A DNA stretch of 64,000 bases from Micropterix aruncella (taxonomy: Eukaryota > Arthropoda > Insecta > Lepidoptera > Micropterigidae): positions 27,438,414 to 27,502,413 of the forward strand of contig OX155961.1 of NCBI GenBank assembly GCA_944548615.1, written 5' to 3'. This document shows, one piece after another, positions 23,205 through 34,619 of the stretch; the stretch's first letter is position 1, and each line of letters opens with the position of its first letter. The position numbers and the translations under genes are program-made. The notes under the pieces were generated by a model, which made no database searches, was not told where the DNA came from, and saw only the letters and a program-made list of their open reading frames with translations.

Positions 23205-25043
23205 TCACGAGACGGGGACGTGGTGTTTGTACATCTGCTCCTGGCGCTCGCAGAGCGAGGTTATCCTCTTGATGGACTCCGGGGAGTCGCGAAGGAGGAG
23301 GAGGTTGTCGTCGCGGTGCTGCGGGGAGATCACAGGAGGTGAGGACGCTGAGAGGGGGGAGCAGGAGTCTCTGGGCGGCGGGACTCCTCCTGGGGAAGGT
23401 CTGGGGAGCTGGGGTGTCCCCATCCAGGAGTGTTCTTCCGCGCGCATCGCGTGGAGGTTCCTCGAGTAGTACTTCATCGCTTCGGATAAGTAGCGCGTTG
23501 GATCCGCGGCTTCCGGGCGGTATTTTAACGTCTCGAGCGTCGATGCTAATCCTTTGATATCAGCGTATAGTCTGTTGAGTAGATCCGCGTTGAAGCCGTT
23601 CTCCGGGTGTTTCGGGGAAGATGTGGAGAGCAGCTTCCGGTGGAGGGTTAAGTTTGAAGAGTGGCGGTCGCGGCTGCGTTTCGACGGAAACGCAGCGTTG
23701 CAACCGTTTATCTCGCACTGATGCAGCAGTTTCAAATGATCGCTCCGGAAGTGCATGCGCAGCGTGAAGTGGTTGTGGAAGATCTTACCGCAAGCGGTGC
23801 AACGATCCGGGTTCTCTTCATCGATCGGGATCTCGAGTTCGTCGTCGCCGTCGCATTCGATGTCGACCGGCGTATGCGCGCGTAGGAATTCGCTACTAGA
23901 ATCGCTCCTCCCACTGTATAGATCGGAGCGCAAGCGCAAGCCTTTCCCGCTCGACGCATTATCATCAGAATCCTCTTCTTCTTTCTTCACGACGAAGTCG
24001 TTGGAGTCGTCCGTTTCGGTTTTGGGTTTCTTCAGCTCGAGCGGTTCTTCAGGTTCTTCGCGAAACGCGCGATCGTCATCTGATAGATTGTAGTCTGCTG
24101 ATTGGGTGCAGCGGGTCGGTTTTTCGCTTTTGCGTTTTCGCTTGTTCGGCTTTTCCGCGTTTGTTGTTAACACTGGGGTTTCGCGCTTGGAGGGCATGCT
24201 GAGGTCTTCCGGTTCGTCGTTTGGTTTGAGCGGTTTTATCGGCGGCGGCGGCGGTTGCGGTTGTGGTTGCAATTGCGGCTGTAGCTGCGGTTGCTTCTGC
24301 GGTAGTAGCTGCGGTTGCTGCAGCGGTTTCGTGTTGTATTTTTGGAAATCCGCCAGGAATTTATCGATGTTGTTCGGCGTTGAAAATCGGTGGTTGTTGT
24401 ATAGTGGTAGGTGTTCGGGCATGACGAGGGGTAGAGGTATGTGCGGCGGGCGCGGCGGGTAGTCCATTGGCATGGGCGGCGGAAGCGGAAGCCGCGGAAG
24501 AGCCGCGAGAAGCGGAAACGGCTGCGACGACCTGCCGTCGTGCGCAGATATTTTTCTCCGCATATGAGGAGAATGCAGTTTGGGATTCGGGTTCGCGCTG
24601 TGGCGGTTCCTGGAACGCCGCGAGCTGAACATCATCGTACAACCTTCTACAGTACACTTGTGCATCTCCCGCAAATGCACAGCGGAAAAGTGTATTTTTA
24701 ACGCGCCTTTATCGCAGAATGTTTTTAAACACACGTTGCACTGAACTCGTTTTTTTCCCGTTGCGGGATTCACGAACTGTACCCCGAGGTTCACCGGCCA
24801 TTGGGTGAGATCGAGCTGACGCGGGCGCGAACGATCCTCATCTCCGAGACTAAAAGATATGTCGGGCGATCCGTCGCGCATGCTGTCCTCGTCGTCGGAG
24901 ACATCAGCCGGAGAATTCGCAGATTCCGCGCTGAAGCTCGCGCCGAGCTTGCGAAAGTCGAACTGGCGCTGGTTGTTCGCGGGCGCGCGCGGCATCATGA
25001 AATAGTTCATGCCCATCGGCGCGGAAGAATCGTCGTTCTCCAT
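23205..25043 (-). CDS. disco: Disco/basonuclin-type C2H2 zinc-finger transcription factor
   Basis: A 612-codon uninterrupted frame. Two pairs of zinc fingers define the family. Pair 1: C102/C105/H118/H123, then the second finger from C130/C135 with H148 and the stretch SSRRSRNRHSANPNPKLH. Pair 2: C415/C418/H431/H436, then C443/C448/H461 with SKRSRDRHSSNLTLH. Between them are a proline-rich segment (about 175-215), a glutamine/proline repeat (241-268), PEDLS (278-282), which fits the CtBP-binding PxDLS pattern, a basic KRKRK cluster (301-305, likely nuclear localisation) and acidic stretches. In flies, Disco is a nuclear regulator of larval head segments, appendage and visual-system development; the same role here is inference. 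The ATG has A at -3 and the ORF opens right after a GC-rich leader. Disco-related is the closest alternative identity. Confidence 0.93.
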   Translation of the reverse strand: MENDDSSAPMGMNYFMMPRAPANNQRQFDFRKLGASFSAESANSPADVSDDEDSMRDGSPDISFSLGDEDRSRPRQLDLTQWPVNLGVQFVNPATGKKRVQCNVCLKTFCDKGALKIHFSAVHLREMHKCTVEGCTMMFSSRRSRNRHSANPNPKLHSPHMRRKISAHDGRSSQPFPLLAALPRLPLPPPMPMDYPPRPPHIPLPLVMPEHLPLYNNHRFSTPNNIDKFLADFQKYNTKPLQQPQLLPQKQPQLQPQLQPQPQPPPPPIKPLKPNDEPEDLSMPSKRETPVLTTNAEKPNKRKRKSEKPTRCTQSADYNLSDDDRAFREEPEEPLELKKPKTETDDSNDFVVKKEEEDSDDNASSGKGLRLRSDLYSGRSDSSSEFLRAHTPVDIECDGDDELEIPIDEENPDRCTACGKIFHNHFTLRMHFRSDHLKLLHQCEINGCNAAFPSKRSRDRHSSNLTLHRKLLSTSSPKHPENGFNADLLNRLYADIKGLASTLETLKYRPEAADPTRYLSEAMKYYSRNLHAMRAEEHSWMGTPQLPRPSPGGVPPPRDSCSPLSASSPPVISPQHRDDNLLLLRDSPESIKRITSLCERQEQMYKHHVPVS

Positions 25044-25430
25044 TTTTTTAAAGTGTTTTTTTATTTCTCAGTGTGCGACGTGCGGCGACAGGCGGGCATA
25101 GCGCGTGCCGCGGCTGCTGTGACGCGACCGTCCGTGGTGACGCGCGGGCGGCGACTGGCGGCGGTGTCGCGCCGGGCAGGTGACGCCCGCCCGCAGTCAC
25201 CAGCGTGCGAGCGAGACGGCGGCGGGTCGCCGCTGGGCGGGGCGTGGGCGCCTGGCGCCGCCCGGCGACAGATCGATAGGGACGACGCGCGACCGTCGCT
25301 CTGTTTGTCCCGCTCGCGCGACAGACGACCTCCCCCCCTCCCCCACTGCCCATGACCCCCGCGCCATCCCTCAAAGACAAAGCTCTACGCGCGTAGAGAC
25401 GCCGCCGCGCCAAGCCACACCGCCTCTTTT
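25044..25430 (-). promoter_or_regulatory. GC-rich disco leader/promoter region
   Basis: Directly upstream of the disco start codon lies nearly 400 bp of strongly GC- and CG-rich sequence that ends abruptly near 25430, where AT-rich DNA resumes. I see no clear TATA box. It probably holds the 5' UTR and the core promoter; an upstream non-coding exon cannot be excluded. Open frames here on both strands are composition artefacts. Confidence 0.5.
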
Positions 25431-25439
25431 TCCTTTGAA

Positions 25440-26792
25440 CCTTTACCTCACACAGAAAACACAGCTCTTTCTCATATTTTTAAATACATAATTAAAACAG
25501 TAATGTATACCTACTTTTAAATATCATTCAGGAACCTTATTGTACAGACTAATTCAATTCACTTTTGAACAGAAATATGACTACATGTATTGCCCGAATT
25601 ATTATTATGGTGTAACATTATGGTCTCTCATAATTCCCTTTTATCGTAAAATATTGTCATTTTTTTCTTAATAATATCTAAAAATATATTAATAGGGTAT
25701 AATAAAATTAAAAAGAAGCAAAATAATTACAATCTATCGATATTAAAACGTCGAAATGTACCTACCTAGGTACATTAAAATGGTCTGAAATAAAATCTAT
25801 AACATTAAACAACTGAAACAGATTGGATGAATCAATAAGTAAATAATTAATAGGAGAAAAAGAATATTTAACCATAACATAAAAAAATCAAATCCGCATA
25901 TAAAATAGAAAAATGTGTAGGTATAATTTAAAATGACTAATCTTCGTATTAAAATTATAAATTTGAAATATTTTCATTTAATTGGATATACTACATGACA
26001 AAATTCTCATAGTTATTAAAAATATCCTCAATAACATTCATATAAAATAATGCAATATTAAGGCTGTATTACGAAATGAAAATATTTAACAAATTAAAAC
26101 TTATATCGTAGATATATCTGACAAACAAAATTAAATAGTTCCTAGAATTGATGTAAATAGTAATACTTTAGTAAGGGAAATATATCGACGCGTTTTAAGA
26201 GTATTGTACCCTGGCATTTCTAGAACAAAGCTGGAGGGAAGTAAATAATGGTAGGTACCTAAATATTTTTTCTTCTATGCTAAATATATTAAAAAAAACT
26301 CAATTTATTTGTTTTTATTCGACTTTTAAATTCGGCGTTTATAAAGTTGAAAAAAATATCAAATTTGGCGTTTATTGATGTATAAAGTTCGGGGGGGGGG
26401 GGGGTTTAAAGGGTGGCGGTAGGTTGTGAGGGTGGGGTGGTCATATGGTTTTCATTTATATTTGTAGGTTTGTAGGCTCGATCATTTGAAGTTATTTGTT
26501 TTCTCTTGTAAATTGGATGACCAAATTATATTCAAGTAAGTGTACGACGCACTAAACAATTGTAATATAGTAGGAAAATTACCTGAATATTATTAAATTG
26601 TCTACATATCCGAATAACAAAACCGACCATTTAGCTGGCGCAATTGCAAATATGTATTTATAATGTGTACAAGGAAATTCAACTGCGTATCAAATGTAGG
26701 TAGGTACCTAGGTATATTGCAGATTCCTCAATTCGATTTACCATTTTAAAATCAAATTCATGTGCGAGTTAACGCGCCCACCAAGGGTTCCG
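25440..26792. other. Intergenic DNA upstream of disco, no gene recognised
   Basis: AT-rich. It includes several CTACCTAGGTACAT/GTAGGTACCTAGG words (about 25760 and 26698) and a poly-G run of about 14 bases at 26391-26404. Confidence 0.5.
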
Positions 26793-27736
26793 TAGGGGTA
26801 GAGTGGGGGAATTCCGATCAGCGGGTTATTCCGATCAGGGCATTATCTCCAAAACTGTGTACACTGGCAACACTCGCCATGGCGCGTCATTTAGCTGTCA
26901 ACGTCAAACAATGCCAGAAATCTTTTCTTTGAGAGATCGAATGTTCGAGTGAGTGAAATTCAGCAGTTTGTGTTTTCAGTGTATTTCTTCTAAAAAAGTA
27001 ACGTCAAATGAGAATCAAAAACTTGGTGTTTTCATTAAATAACTGAATGCGCATTACCATCAATTGCTAGTTTGGTATTTAGCCTTTGTATCGAGATGCT
27101 CATGCCGTTAAATAACCTAACCTTTACATTCAAACCTTGATTTTTTTTTAAAATACATACTTCCGTGCAATTCCGACTGGTCGGAATACTTAGGTGATAC
27201 TTAGGTGGTAAGGCGGAATAATACCCGATACTTAGGTGAAAAAGGATATTTGCGATTTCTGTGTAGTTAAATAGATTTGTAGTGACTTATTTTATAAAGC
27301 AACTATGTACCTACAAAGTAAATAATCGTATGTGTTAAATATAAATAACTCCTTTTCTTATTTTGTGTATTTTTTTTGTTTGTTAATTAACCTGTTACCT
27401 ACGTTGGGAGAAAATAAAGCTTTCTGTGTAAAAGTTCTTTTATTTGATGTTTTCTGTTCAATACGTATATGTTTTATATTTTGGAGAACCTGGTCGGAAT
27501 TGCCCAAAAGGCTGATCGGAATTAAACTGTATCGGGGGAATTTCGGTCAAAAATGACTTTTCAGTTTTTATTTTTTTATTAATTTATTTTTCAATGTAAA
27601 CATTGAACTTGACACTAGATTAGTAGCCAGATAAATTCTTCATATGTATGTTTATAACATGTTCATTTATGTTAAATATACAATTTTTCAGAGAATATAT
27701 TGCTTAAGTGATCGGAATTCCCCCACTCTACCCCTA
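26793..27736. mobile_element. pogo-type MITE, 940 bp, perfect 26-bp TIRs
   Basis: The element 26795-27734 is bounded by TA dinucleotides at 26793-26794 and 27735-27736. Both ends read inward GGGGTAGAGTGGGGGAATTC and continue identically to 26 bp. Several GATCGGAATT-like words repeat inside both ends, candidate transposase-binding sites. It encodes no transposase. TA duplication and G-rich ends fit the Tc1/mariner-pogo superfamily and resemble, without matching, the ends of the intact element at 42229-44811. Confidence 0.85.
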
Positions 27737-27848
27737 CCTTATTCAAAAGGTGATTCTATGTCAGATAACCAAAGATTATCTGCGTCGGGCATGGTCAGTA
27801 TAATGATGGGTAGGTAGGTACTGAAATATGATGCTGTAAATAAAAGCC

Positions 27849-28153
27849 GGCCGGCTATTGCGTTTCTTCGTGAACTAAAATCGGAAATTAGTTCATGTGA
27901 AGCAAACAGACCAATGAAATTAATGGTTGTTACTCTTCCGCATTAAAACTACCCACCGAAGATAGTGCAGATGAAACTAAGACCGAACGAAATTTGTTCA
28001 AACTTATTCGGACGGCTGTAGGTAAGTTCGACAGGTAGTTTTGAAGCGGAAAAAATGACGATCGATCATTTAATATTTCGCTCCAACGTGTTGCTCTGTC
28101 TCGTTCACTTTAACTAATTTTAGTTTTAGTTCACGAAAAAAAGCAGTCGGGCC
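27849..28153. mobile_element. Small MITE, copy 2
   Basis: About 305 bp with imperfect inverted ends: GGCCGGCTATTGCG...TTCGTGAAC on the left and GGCCCGACTGC...TTCGTGAAC on the right, read inward. It is related to 7870-8177. No target duplication could be fixed with confidence and nothing is encoded. Confidence 0.65.
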
Positions 28154-28159
28154 CTATAA

Positions 28160-29760
28160 GATACTTCTAATTAGACAATAAGGTGGGCTTAATTTCAAGG
28201 TGTACCTATAAGGATGAAAAAAATGATAAAGCTAGTTATAGGTAGGTTCTATACCAACTTCTATATCGGAGGAATATGGCCTACATTTTGAAACCCATTT
28301 TTTTAAAAATTACAGATTAAAACACAATGTAGTTTATCAAAAAAAAATATTCTATGGATGCTATCCAATCGTTTTATTTTTTTACATTTATGTGAATCCT
28401 AGTTTCTTTGTGTAGGTACCTTTTTGTAAAGATGCGAAATTCATAAAAACTCTAATGGCGATATACAGCATAACTTTTCTTAAAATCTTTACATACAGTG
28501 ATTACTTATCGAAAAAAAACAGGAGAAATTTTCGAGACACTAACATATCTCTAATCTACAATAGGGTCCCATTTGTTATCTATGCTTTAGTACGGAATTC
28601 TAAAATGGAATAAAATGGAATTTGCGGGGGCAAAATACTTATTTATTTTCTATTTTAAAGAGATCCCTTACAACGCTCAAGTCGATAATATACCTATTAT
28701 ATGTCTAATTCTACATATTAGGTAACTACACATTTTACGTAATGCAAAACATGCTAATTTAAATAATAATAATTACAAAATTACAATTAATTTTGTTGAT
28801 ATATTAGTTCATAATTCATAGTTCACTTTTTTTCAAAAAAATCTTTACAGATTTTAGAAACCTATATACCTACAAGACAATCAAAATTAAATTAAAAAAC
28901 AGTTTGAGCAATTACGAATTAAAGAACTCACAGAAAAAATCACAAAAAATTAAGACAGTATCAAAATCAGTCAGTCAAAAAAATATTTACATTTATATTA
29001 AATCCACTTATGGGTACCTACCGAATATCAAAAATAAAAACCATAAAATAAAGTAAAAGCAAAATAATAATAATTAAAAGCATGTGAAGTAATTCAAATT
29101 TATATAATGATAAATTAAATTACATTTTTCAACATAAATTACATTTAAAATTACAAATCACAATAATAATAATATTAGTAGGTACTTACCTACCATTCCT
29201 TTTAAACAAATAAAATTTAAAAATATGTAAAATTTAGTAATGAAATTACAAATTATAATCATTTACAAATATTCATCATTTACAAATTAAAATCAAGTTA
29301 TGCTGCTTGAATATCGCTCGTGGTGAATTGTACGTATTCTTCAAAGATTTAAAAAATATTTTCTAAACGAAACTTCTTAACGACTTTTTAAATACTGTTA
29401 TATAATGTCTTTAAGATATGGAGGTAACCTTTAAAAAAAATAAGGACCGGAGTATTCCTTGACTTGTCTCGCTATTTTTAACTTTGCACTAGGTAACATG
29501 TTTTTTGATTTATTTCTGGTGTTTTTGTCATGAATATCTTTTTTTTATGGTCACTTTTCTTGTTGAAATCCGTTAGTACATTGAAAAGGTACAATGAAAT
29601 AAAAGTCCCATTTCAAATTTGCTATAATGCGTAGGTATTGCTCTTTTTTGCAGTTTGAATAGAGGTTCTCTGTGGCACGCATAACGATTTCCCCGAGTAC
29701 CTACTAACAGCGTAACTTAAAATACGTTCAAAGTGGCTAAAATACACATTTCTAGTCTCG
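28160..29760. other. Long AT-rich stretch, no gene seen
   Basis: Extremely AT-rich. The part next to 29764 may be the decayed 3' region of the LINE remnant that lies there on the minus strand. Confidence 0.45.
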
Positions 29761-29763
29761 ACT

Positions 29764-30200
29764 TCATTTAGTGTTTTCCTTATAATTCGTAACGCATAGC
29801 ATACCCGACTTCAATCTGCCCTCGAGGTTCTCACGGTGTAAATTCCATTTTAGATTTTCATCGATATCCACACCTAAGAATCTAACACATGCGGTTTGAG
29901 GGACTGTATAGTTATTGATTGATAAAACTATTGGTTGGTCACGATTTCTGTTTTTGGAATTTGAAAAATAATTAAAGTTGCTGTTTGAAGCATTTAAAGC
30001 AAGGTTATTGCTGTTGAACCATCTATAAAGCTTGGATAAAATACCGTTTAACTTTGACTGCAATTCGAGTGTATCCTTACCCACAACTACTAGGCTTGTG
30101 TCGTCTGCAAACATTGTTACGTCTGTTTCTTTGAAATTTATTGGCAAGTCGTTGACGTACACTAAAAATAAAATTGGGCCCAAAAGAGAAACCTGGGTAT
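29764..30200 (-). pseudogene. LINE reverse transcriptase fragment with FADD box
   Basis: The translation begins just after a QVSLLGPILFLVYVNDLP block (the G of the usual PQG is changed to V) and contains TMFADDTSLVV, the catalytic FADD motif of a non-LTR reverse transcriptase, then the thumb region up to FLGVDIDENLKWN. The frame ends at 29764 soon afterwards. It is 5'-truncated at about 30200 and lost its 3' coding part. Jockey/CR1-like. Confidence 0.75.
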
Positions 30201-30570
30201 ATAACTATATATACGAAATAGGTATATAACTCCAGTAAAATATAATTCCCTCCGTCCCTCCGTCCAGGTATAACTCTTTACTCCCTATATCGGAAGATGG
30301 CCCTTATTATAAAATAAATAAAGAAATAATAATGAGGAGTAGTCAAAGTATGATAGCTATTAAATATTGATGATAACTAAATTACACAATAAATAAATGT
30401 AATCATGATTATGAAAATTACAAGCAATTATAATAATCATCATCGTCATAGTCATAGGCGTAATGGAATAATTGGTTATAAAATAATTCGAAATGACAAA
30501 TAAGTTTAATTATAGAGTATACGAAACATCATATACCTATATTTTAAGCAGTACGGATGTTATCCGTATT

Positions 30571-30990
30571 TATACCCTACTAGTTTTCTACTAGGCATGG
30601 TGGGCTATAACTCTCTTAAGTTGCGAAGAGAAATGCTCGCCATGGCCTACGTTTTCAAGCTGATTAGGGGAAGAGTTGATAATCCTAGCACGCTAGCGAA
30701 GGTTTGTCTCTTTGTTCCGGACAATTATAATCGTGCTCGCACTCATAATCTATTTGCGAAGCCGTCCTCGCGCACCAACCTAAGTCGATGGAGTCTGCTT
30801 ACCCGAGCTTTGCGGCGCATAAATGCGCTGTGTTCGACAGAGTCAGACTTAGATATTTTTACAGCGAGCCCGCATCTCTTCAAGGTGTGGGCATTGCACT
30901 ACTTGTTTATATCAGAATAATATAAACTGTTTTCACTCTTTATGTAAGTTTGTAAGTTTTTCTATTCTTAATGCAAGTTTTTCTATTCTT
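30571..30990 (+). pseudogene. LINE C-terminal fragment, copy 1
   Basis: From TATACCCTACTAG onward the sequence encodes the C-terminal domain following the reverse transcriptase of a Jockey/CR1-like element (GMVGYNSLKLRREM, later RTNLSRWSLLTRALRRIN and LDIF). The frame ends at 30920 and part of the 3' UTR follows. It begins at exactly the same element position as the copies at 31633 and, inverted, 34596. Confidence 0.75.
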
Positions 30991-31299
30991 ATACGAATAT
31001 TTCTCATAATATTATATTGTAGGCATGCATTTTCATTTTCTTTTTACAATAATTCAATTAGGAACATTACACATTTTAAATTATATGCATTTCGTATTTA
31101 TAGGCGGATTTTTGATTATTCCTTGATTTTGTTTTTTTTCTTTATTTTTTATATTATTGGTGAATTATTTTTATTAATTGTTTTCTACTGTTAGTTCTAC
31201 TTATCCGGTCTGTTTAGATTTTTTCATGTTAAACCAGTGAAATAATTATATTTTTTAATAAGATATTAAAATTAGAAGATTGCTATTATAATTAGAATA

Positions 31300-33830
31300 T
31301 GCTACCGATTGCATGAGCTCTATTGAGATCACCGAAGAGTTCGTATATAAATGCAGTATAGACTTAGATATTCACAAGGGTGTGGGAAGTGACTCATTAC
31401 CGCCAGTATTCGTGAGGAACTGTGGCCATCATTTAGCACACCCTCTTACGTTATTATTTCGCTTGTCCCTCTCTCAGGGCATATTTCCGACGAAGTGGAA
31501 AGAAGCCCTTATCGTACCGATTCACAAAAAAGGCTGTAGAAACGATGTTATTAACTACAGGCCAGTGTCAATCCTCTCAGTACTGAGTAAGCTCTTTGAG
31601 AAAGTGGTTTACTCACAGCTATACCCCTATCTTATACCCTACTAGTTTCCTACTAGGCATGGTGGGCTATAACTCTCTTAAGTTGCGTAGAGAAATGCTC
31701 GCCATGGCCTACGTTTTCAAGCTGATTAGGGGAAGAGTTGATAATCCTAGCATGCTAGCGAAGGTTTGTCTCTTTGTCCCGGACAATTATAATCGTGCTC
31801 GCATTCATAATCTATTTGCGGAGCCGTCCTCGCGCACCAACCTAAGTCGATGGAGTCTGCTTACACGAGCTTTGTGGCACATAAATGCGCTATGTTCGAC
31901 AGCACCAGACTTTGATATTTTTACAGCGAGCCCGCATCTCTTCAAGGTGTGGGCATTGCGCTACTTGTTTATGGCAGAATAATATAAACTGTTTTCACTC
32001 TTATGTACTGTAAGTTTGTAAGTTTGTAAGTTTTTCTATTCTTAATGCCGGTATTTGTATTTAACGCTTATTTAAACATGTTATGTATGTACTTGTAAGA
32101 ATTCTATTTTTTTTTTTATATTTATGTATATATTGCATATCAACGGATTGGTAGAAACTGTAATGTTGATTTATTATGAAAATAAATAAATAAATAAATA
32201 ATAAATAAATAAATAAATAAATCTCGCTACGTTTCTACCAGCACAGCAACATGGTTTTCTCAAGCAGCGCTCTGTGGTTTCAGATTTGGGAGAATACACC
32301 AACTTTATCATCCAGTCTATGGATAATCGGAAACAAGTGGATGCAATATATACAGATTTTTCAAAAGCATTCGACCGGGTCAACCACGCCATACTTCTGG
32401 ACAAATGAAAGAGATTAGGAGTTCATGGCGATCTCTTTAGATGGATATCGTCATACGTTAATAAACGTCACCAAACTGTAGCCATCGGCGGTTTCCGATC
32501 CAACTACACATCCATACCCTCTGGAGTCCCAAAGGGTTCTCACCTAGGTCCTCTGCTCTTCAACGCGTATTTACACGATATTGGATCATGCTTTAAAAAT
32601 GGGCCCTATATATACTATACGCTGATGACCTTAAAATTTACGCCCAGGTTGAAAGCATCACCGATTGCCACCTTATCCAGGACGACATTAATAGGTTGTT
32701 TGAGTACTGCGAAAGAAACAGACTCTCTCTCAACGCTTTGAAATGCAATCAAATTACGTTTAGCCGTAAAAAAATTAATTTGCATTTTCAGTATTTTATC
32801 AACCATGATCCGATTCCCAACGCGCTGAGCATTCGCGACCTTGGCGTTCAACTCGATCACCGATTGACATTTGACGAACACATACAAGGTATTGTCAGTA
32901 AAGCGTTAAAAACCTTGGGCTTCATTAGTAGGGTCTCTAAGTCGTTCTCTGACCCGACTGTATTCAAAACCCTTTATTTTGCATACATCCGAAGCGTATT
33001 AGAGTTTGCATCTCCGATCTGGAATACGCAATATCATGTATGTAAGGAGAGAATAGAAAGCGTCCAAAAACGATTTATGAGACAATTAAACTACCGTCAA
33101 TGCTTGGGACTGAACACGAACGAGGAGAGGAGGAATAACTTCAATATAACATCATTGGAGAACCGCCGTACCACGGCAGACATGGTATTATTACACAGAG
33201 TTATCCATAACAACGTGGACAACCCGTATTTCACACATAATCTATCTTTTCACGTTCCACCACGCATGGCTCGCTTTCCCCGTACCTTCGAAGTCCCGCG
33301 CGTCCGTACTAGGTATGCCCAGAATTCCATCATGTACCGCTTAATGTCAACTTACGATAATCATTTCCAGAATATCGACCTTTTTAACATGAAAGAGAAT
33401 AAATTTAAGCAAAGCATATAGGTACTTAAAATTAATCGAAAATGCGACATAGACATTTCTCATGGGATACTTATGTCTTAGGGACTATTTGGTTTTTCGT
33501 TCTTTGTTCTTTAACTGTATATGATAGGTTTATATGATGGAGTAATTTTTTCTTATCTTTCTTAACTTTTCAAATTTTTTACATTTTTATTTTTTGTACT
33601 GCACATTATTACTTAAAATCTATTAACACCCATTCCTTCCTTTTCCTTTCCTTTTCCCCTCCCAACCCCCACAGAATGCACTGTGCGTATTGGAGACTTA
33701 ACTAACTAAAACTATTGTTGAAAGCATGTCATCGGCCAGAAATATTGTATTTAATGTAATTGTAATATTTTTTTGTAGCGCTGTATGTTTTCCCTGTTAA
33801 ATAAATAAATAAATAAATAAATAAGTAAAT
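31300..33830 (+). pseudogene. Jockey/CR1-like LINE, interrupted by another LINE copy
   Basis: The N-terminal reverse transcriptase part (31313-31632) contains GVGSDSLPPVF, FPTKWKEALIVPIHKKG and NYRPVSILSVLSKLFEKVV. It resumes at 32221 with AQQHGFLKQRSVVSDL, DFSKAFDRVNH and SGVPKGSHLGPLLFN. The YADD catalytic box is at 32618-32629 and the C-terminal region runs to the stop near 33421. A 588-bp LINE fragment lies between (31633-32220); taking it out joins YPYL to ATFLPAQQ in frame. Lesions in the host copy: a TGA at about 32406 and a frameshift at about 32600. It is 5'-truncated (no endonuclease domain) and ends with GCTGTATGTTTTCCCTG and an (AAAT)n tail near 33825. Confidence 0.85.
31629..32224 (+). 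mobile_element. Nested 5'-truncated LINE, ATCT duplication
   Basis: The insert (31633-32220) starts at TATACCCTACTAG, encodes the LINE C-terminal domain (ending near 31982), continues through a 3' UTR with AAACTGTAATGTTGATTTAT and ends in a long (AAAT)n tail. ATCT occurs on both sides (31629-31632, 32221-32224). It sits inside the reverse transcriptase frame of the host LINE. Confidence 0.8.
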
Positions 33831-33944
33831 TTGTCAATCTGTTTTAATAACAGGTAATTGTGAGAGACATAGTTTTACGCATTATCACCATAAATGTACC
33901 ACCACAATTTCGAACAATAAATATATTTCTATTTCTATTTCTAT

Positions 33945-34100
33945 TTCATGTATTTGTATTTAATTAACGCTTACTTAAACATGTTGTGTGTGTACTTTTA
34001 AGAATGCTGTATTTTTATATTTATGTGTATATTGCATATCAACGCATTGGTATAAACTGTAATGTTGATTTGCTAATAAAATAAATAAATAAATAAATCA
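33945..34100 (+). repeat. LINE 3'-end fragment of the nested family
   Basis: It matches the 3' UTR of the insert at 31633-32220 (GCATATCAACGCATTGGTA, AAACTGTAATGTTGATTTG) and ends in (AAAT)n near 34098. No coding part remains. Confidence 0.7.
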
Positions 34101-34341
34101 TACACTAGGTCGACGTAAACGACATACACTAGATCAGCCGCACCTCTGATGTATGATAACTCCATTGCTGGTGATGTGCTTACTAGAGTTGCAAAAGTGA
34201 AGGATCTAGGAGTTCTCTTTCATTTCCAGCTTACGTTAAAAGTGACAGAATACACAAAAAACAATTGATCTTATTCTAGCATAAACAGGTGGTGCAATGC
34301 AATGAAGAGATGTGGGCTTGCAGTAAAAATATCCAGGTCTG

Positions 34342-34596
34342 ACGCTGTCGAACATAGCGCATGTACATATGTGTCGCAAGGCATGCGTAAGAAGACTCCA
34401 TCGACTTAAGTTGGTTCGCGAGGACGGCTTGTTCTTAATGCTAGCATGTTAATGTGGCAAGTTGATAATGCTAGCATGCTAGCATTATCAACTTTGCCCC
34501 GGACTAGCTTAAAAACGTAGGCCATGGTGAGCATTTCTCTACGCAGTTTAAGGGAATTATAGCCCACCATGCCTAATAGAAAATTTGTAGGTTATA
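34342..34596 (-). pseudogene. LINE C-terminal fragment, copy 3 (inverted, decayed)
   Basis: On the minus strand the sequence starts TATAACCTACAAATTTTC and then encodes a damaged version of GMVGYNSLKLR and MAYVFKL before rearranging around a duplicated GCTAGCATG word. It begins at the same position as copies 1 and 2 of this fragment. Confidence 0.6.
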
Positions 34597-34619
34597 AGTA
34601 AGTATAATAACCGTATTTC

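Noticed and set aside
23200..25491. Several open frames overlapping disco on the plus strand and in other minus frames
   Set aside because: GC-rich coding sequence opens shadow frames; none shows a domain and disco itself is unambiguous.
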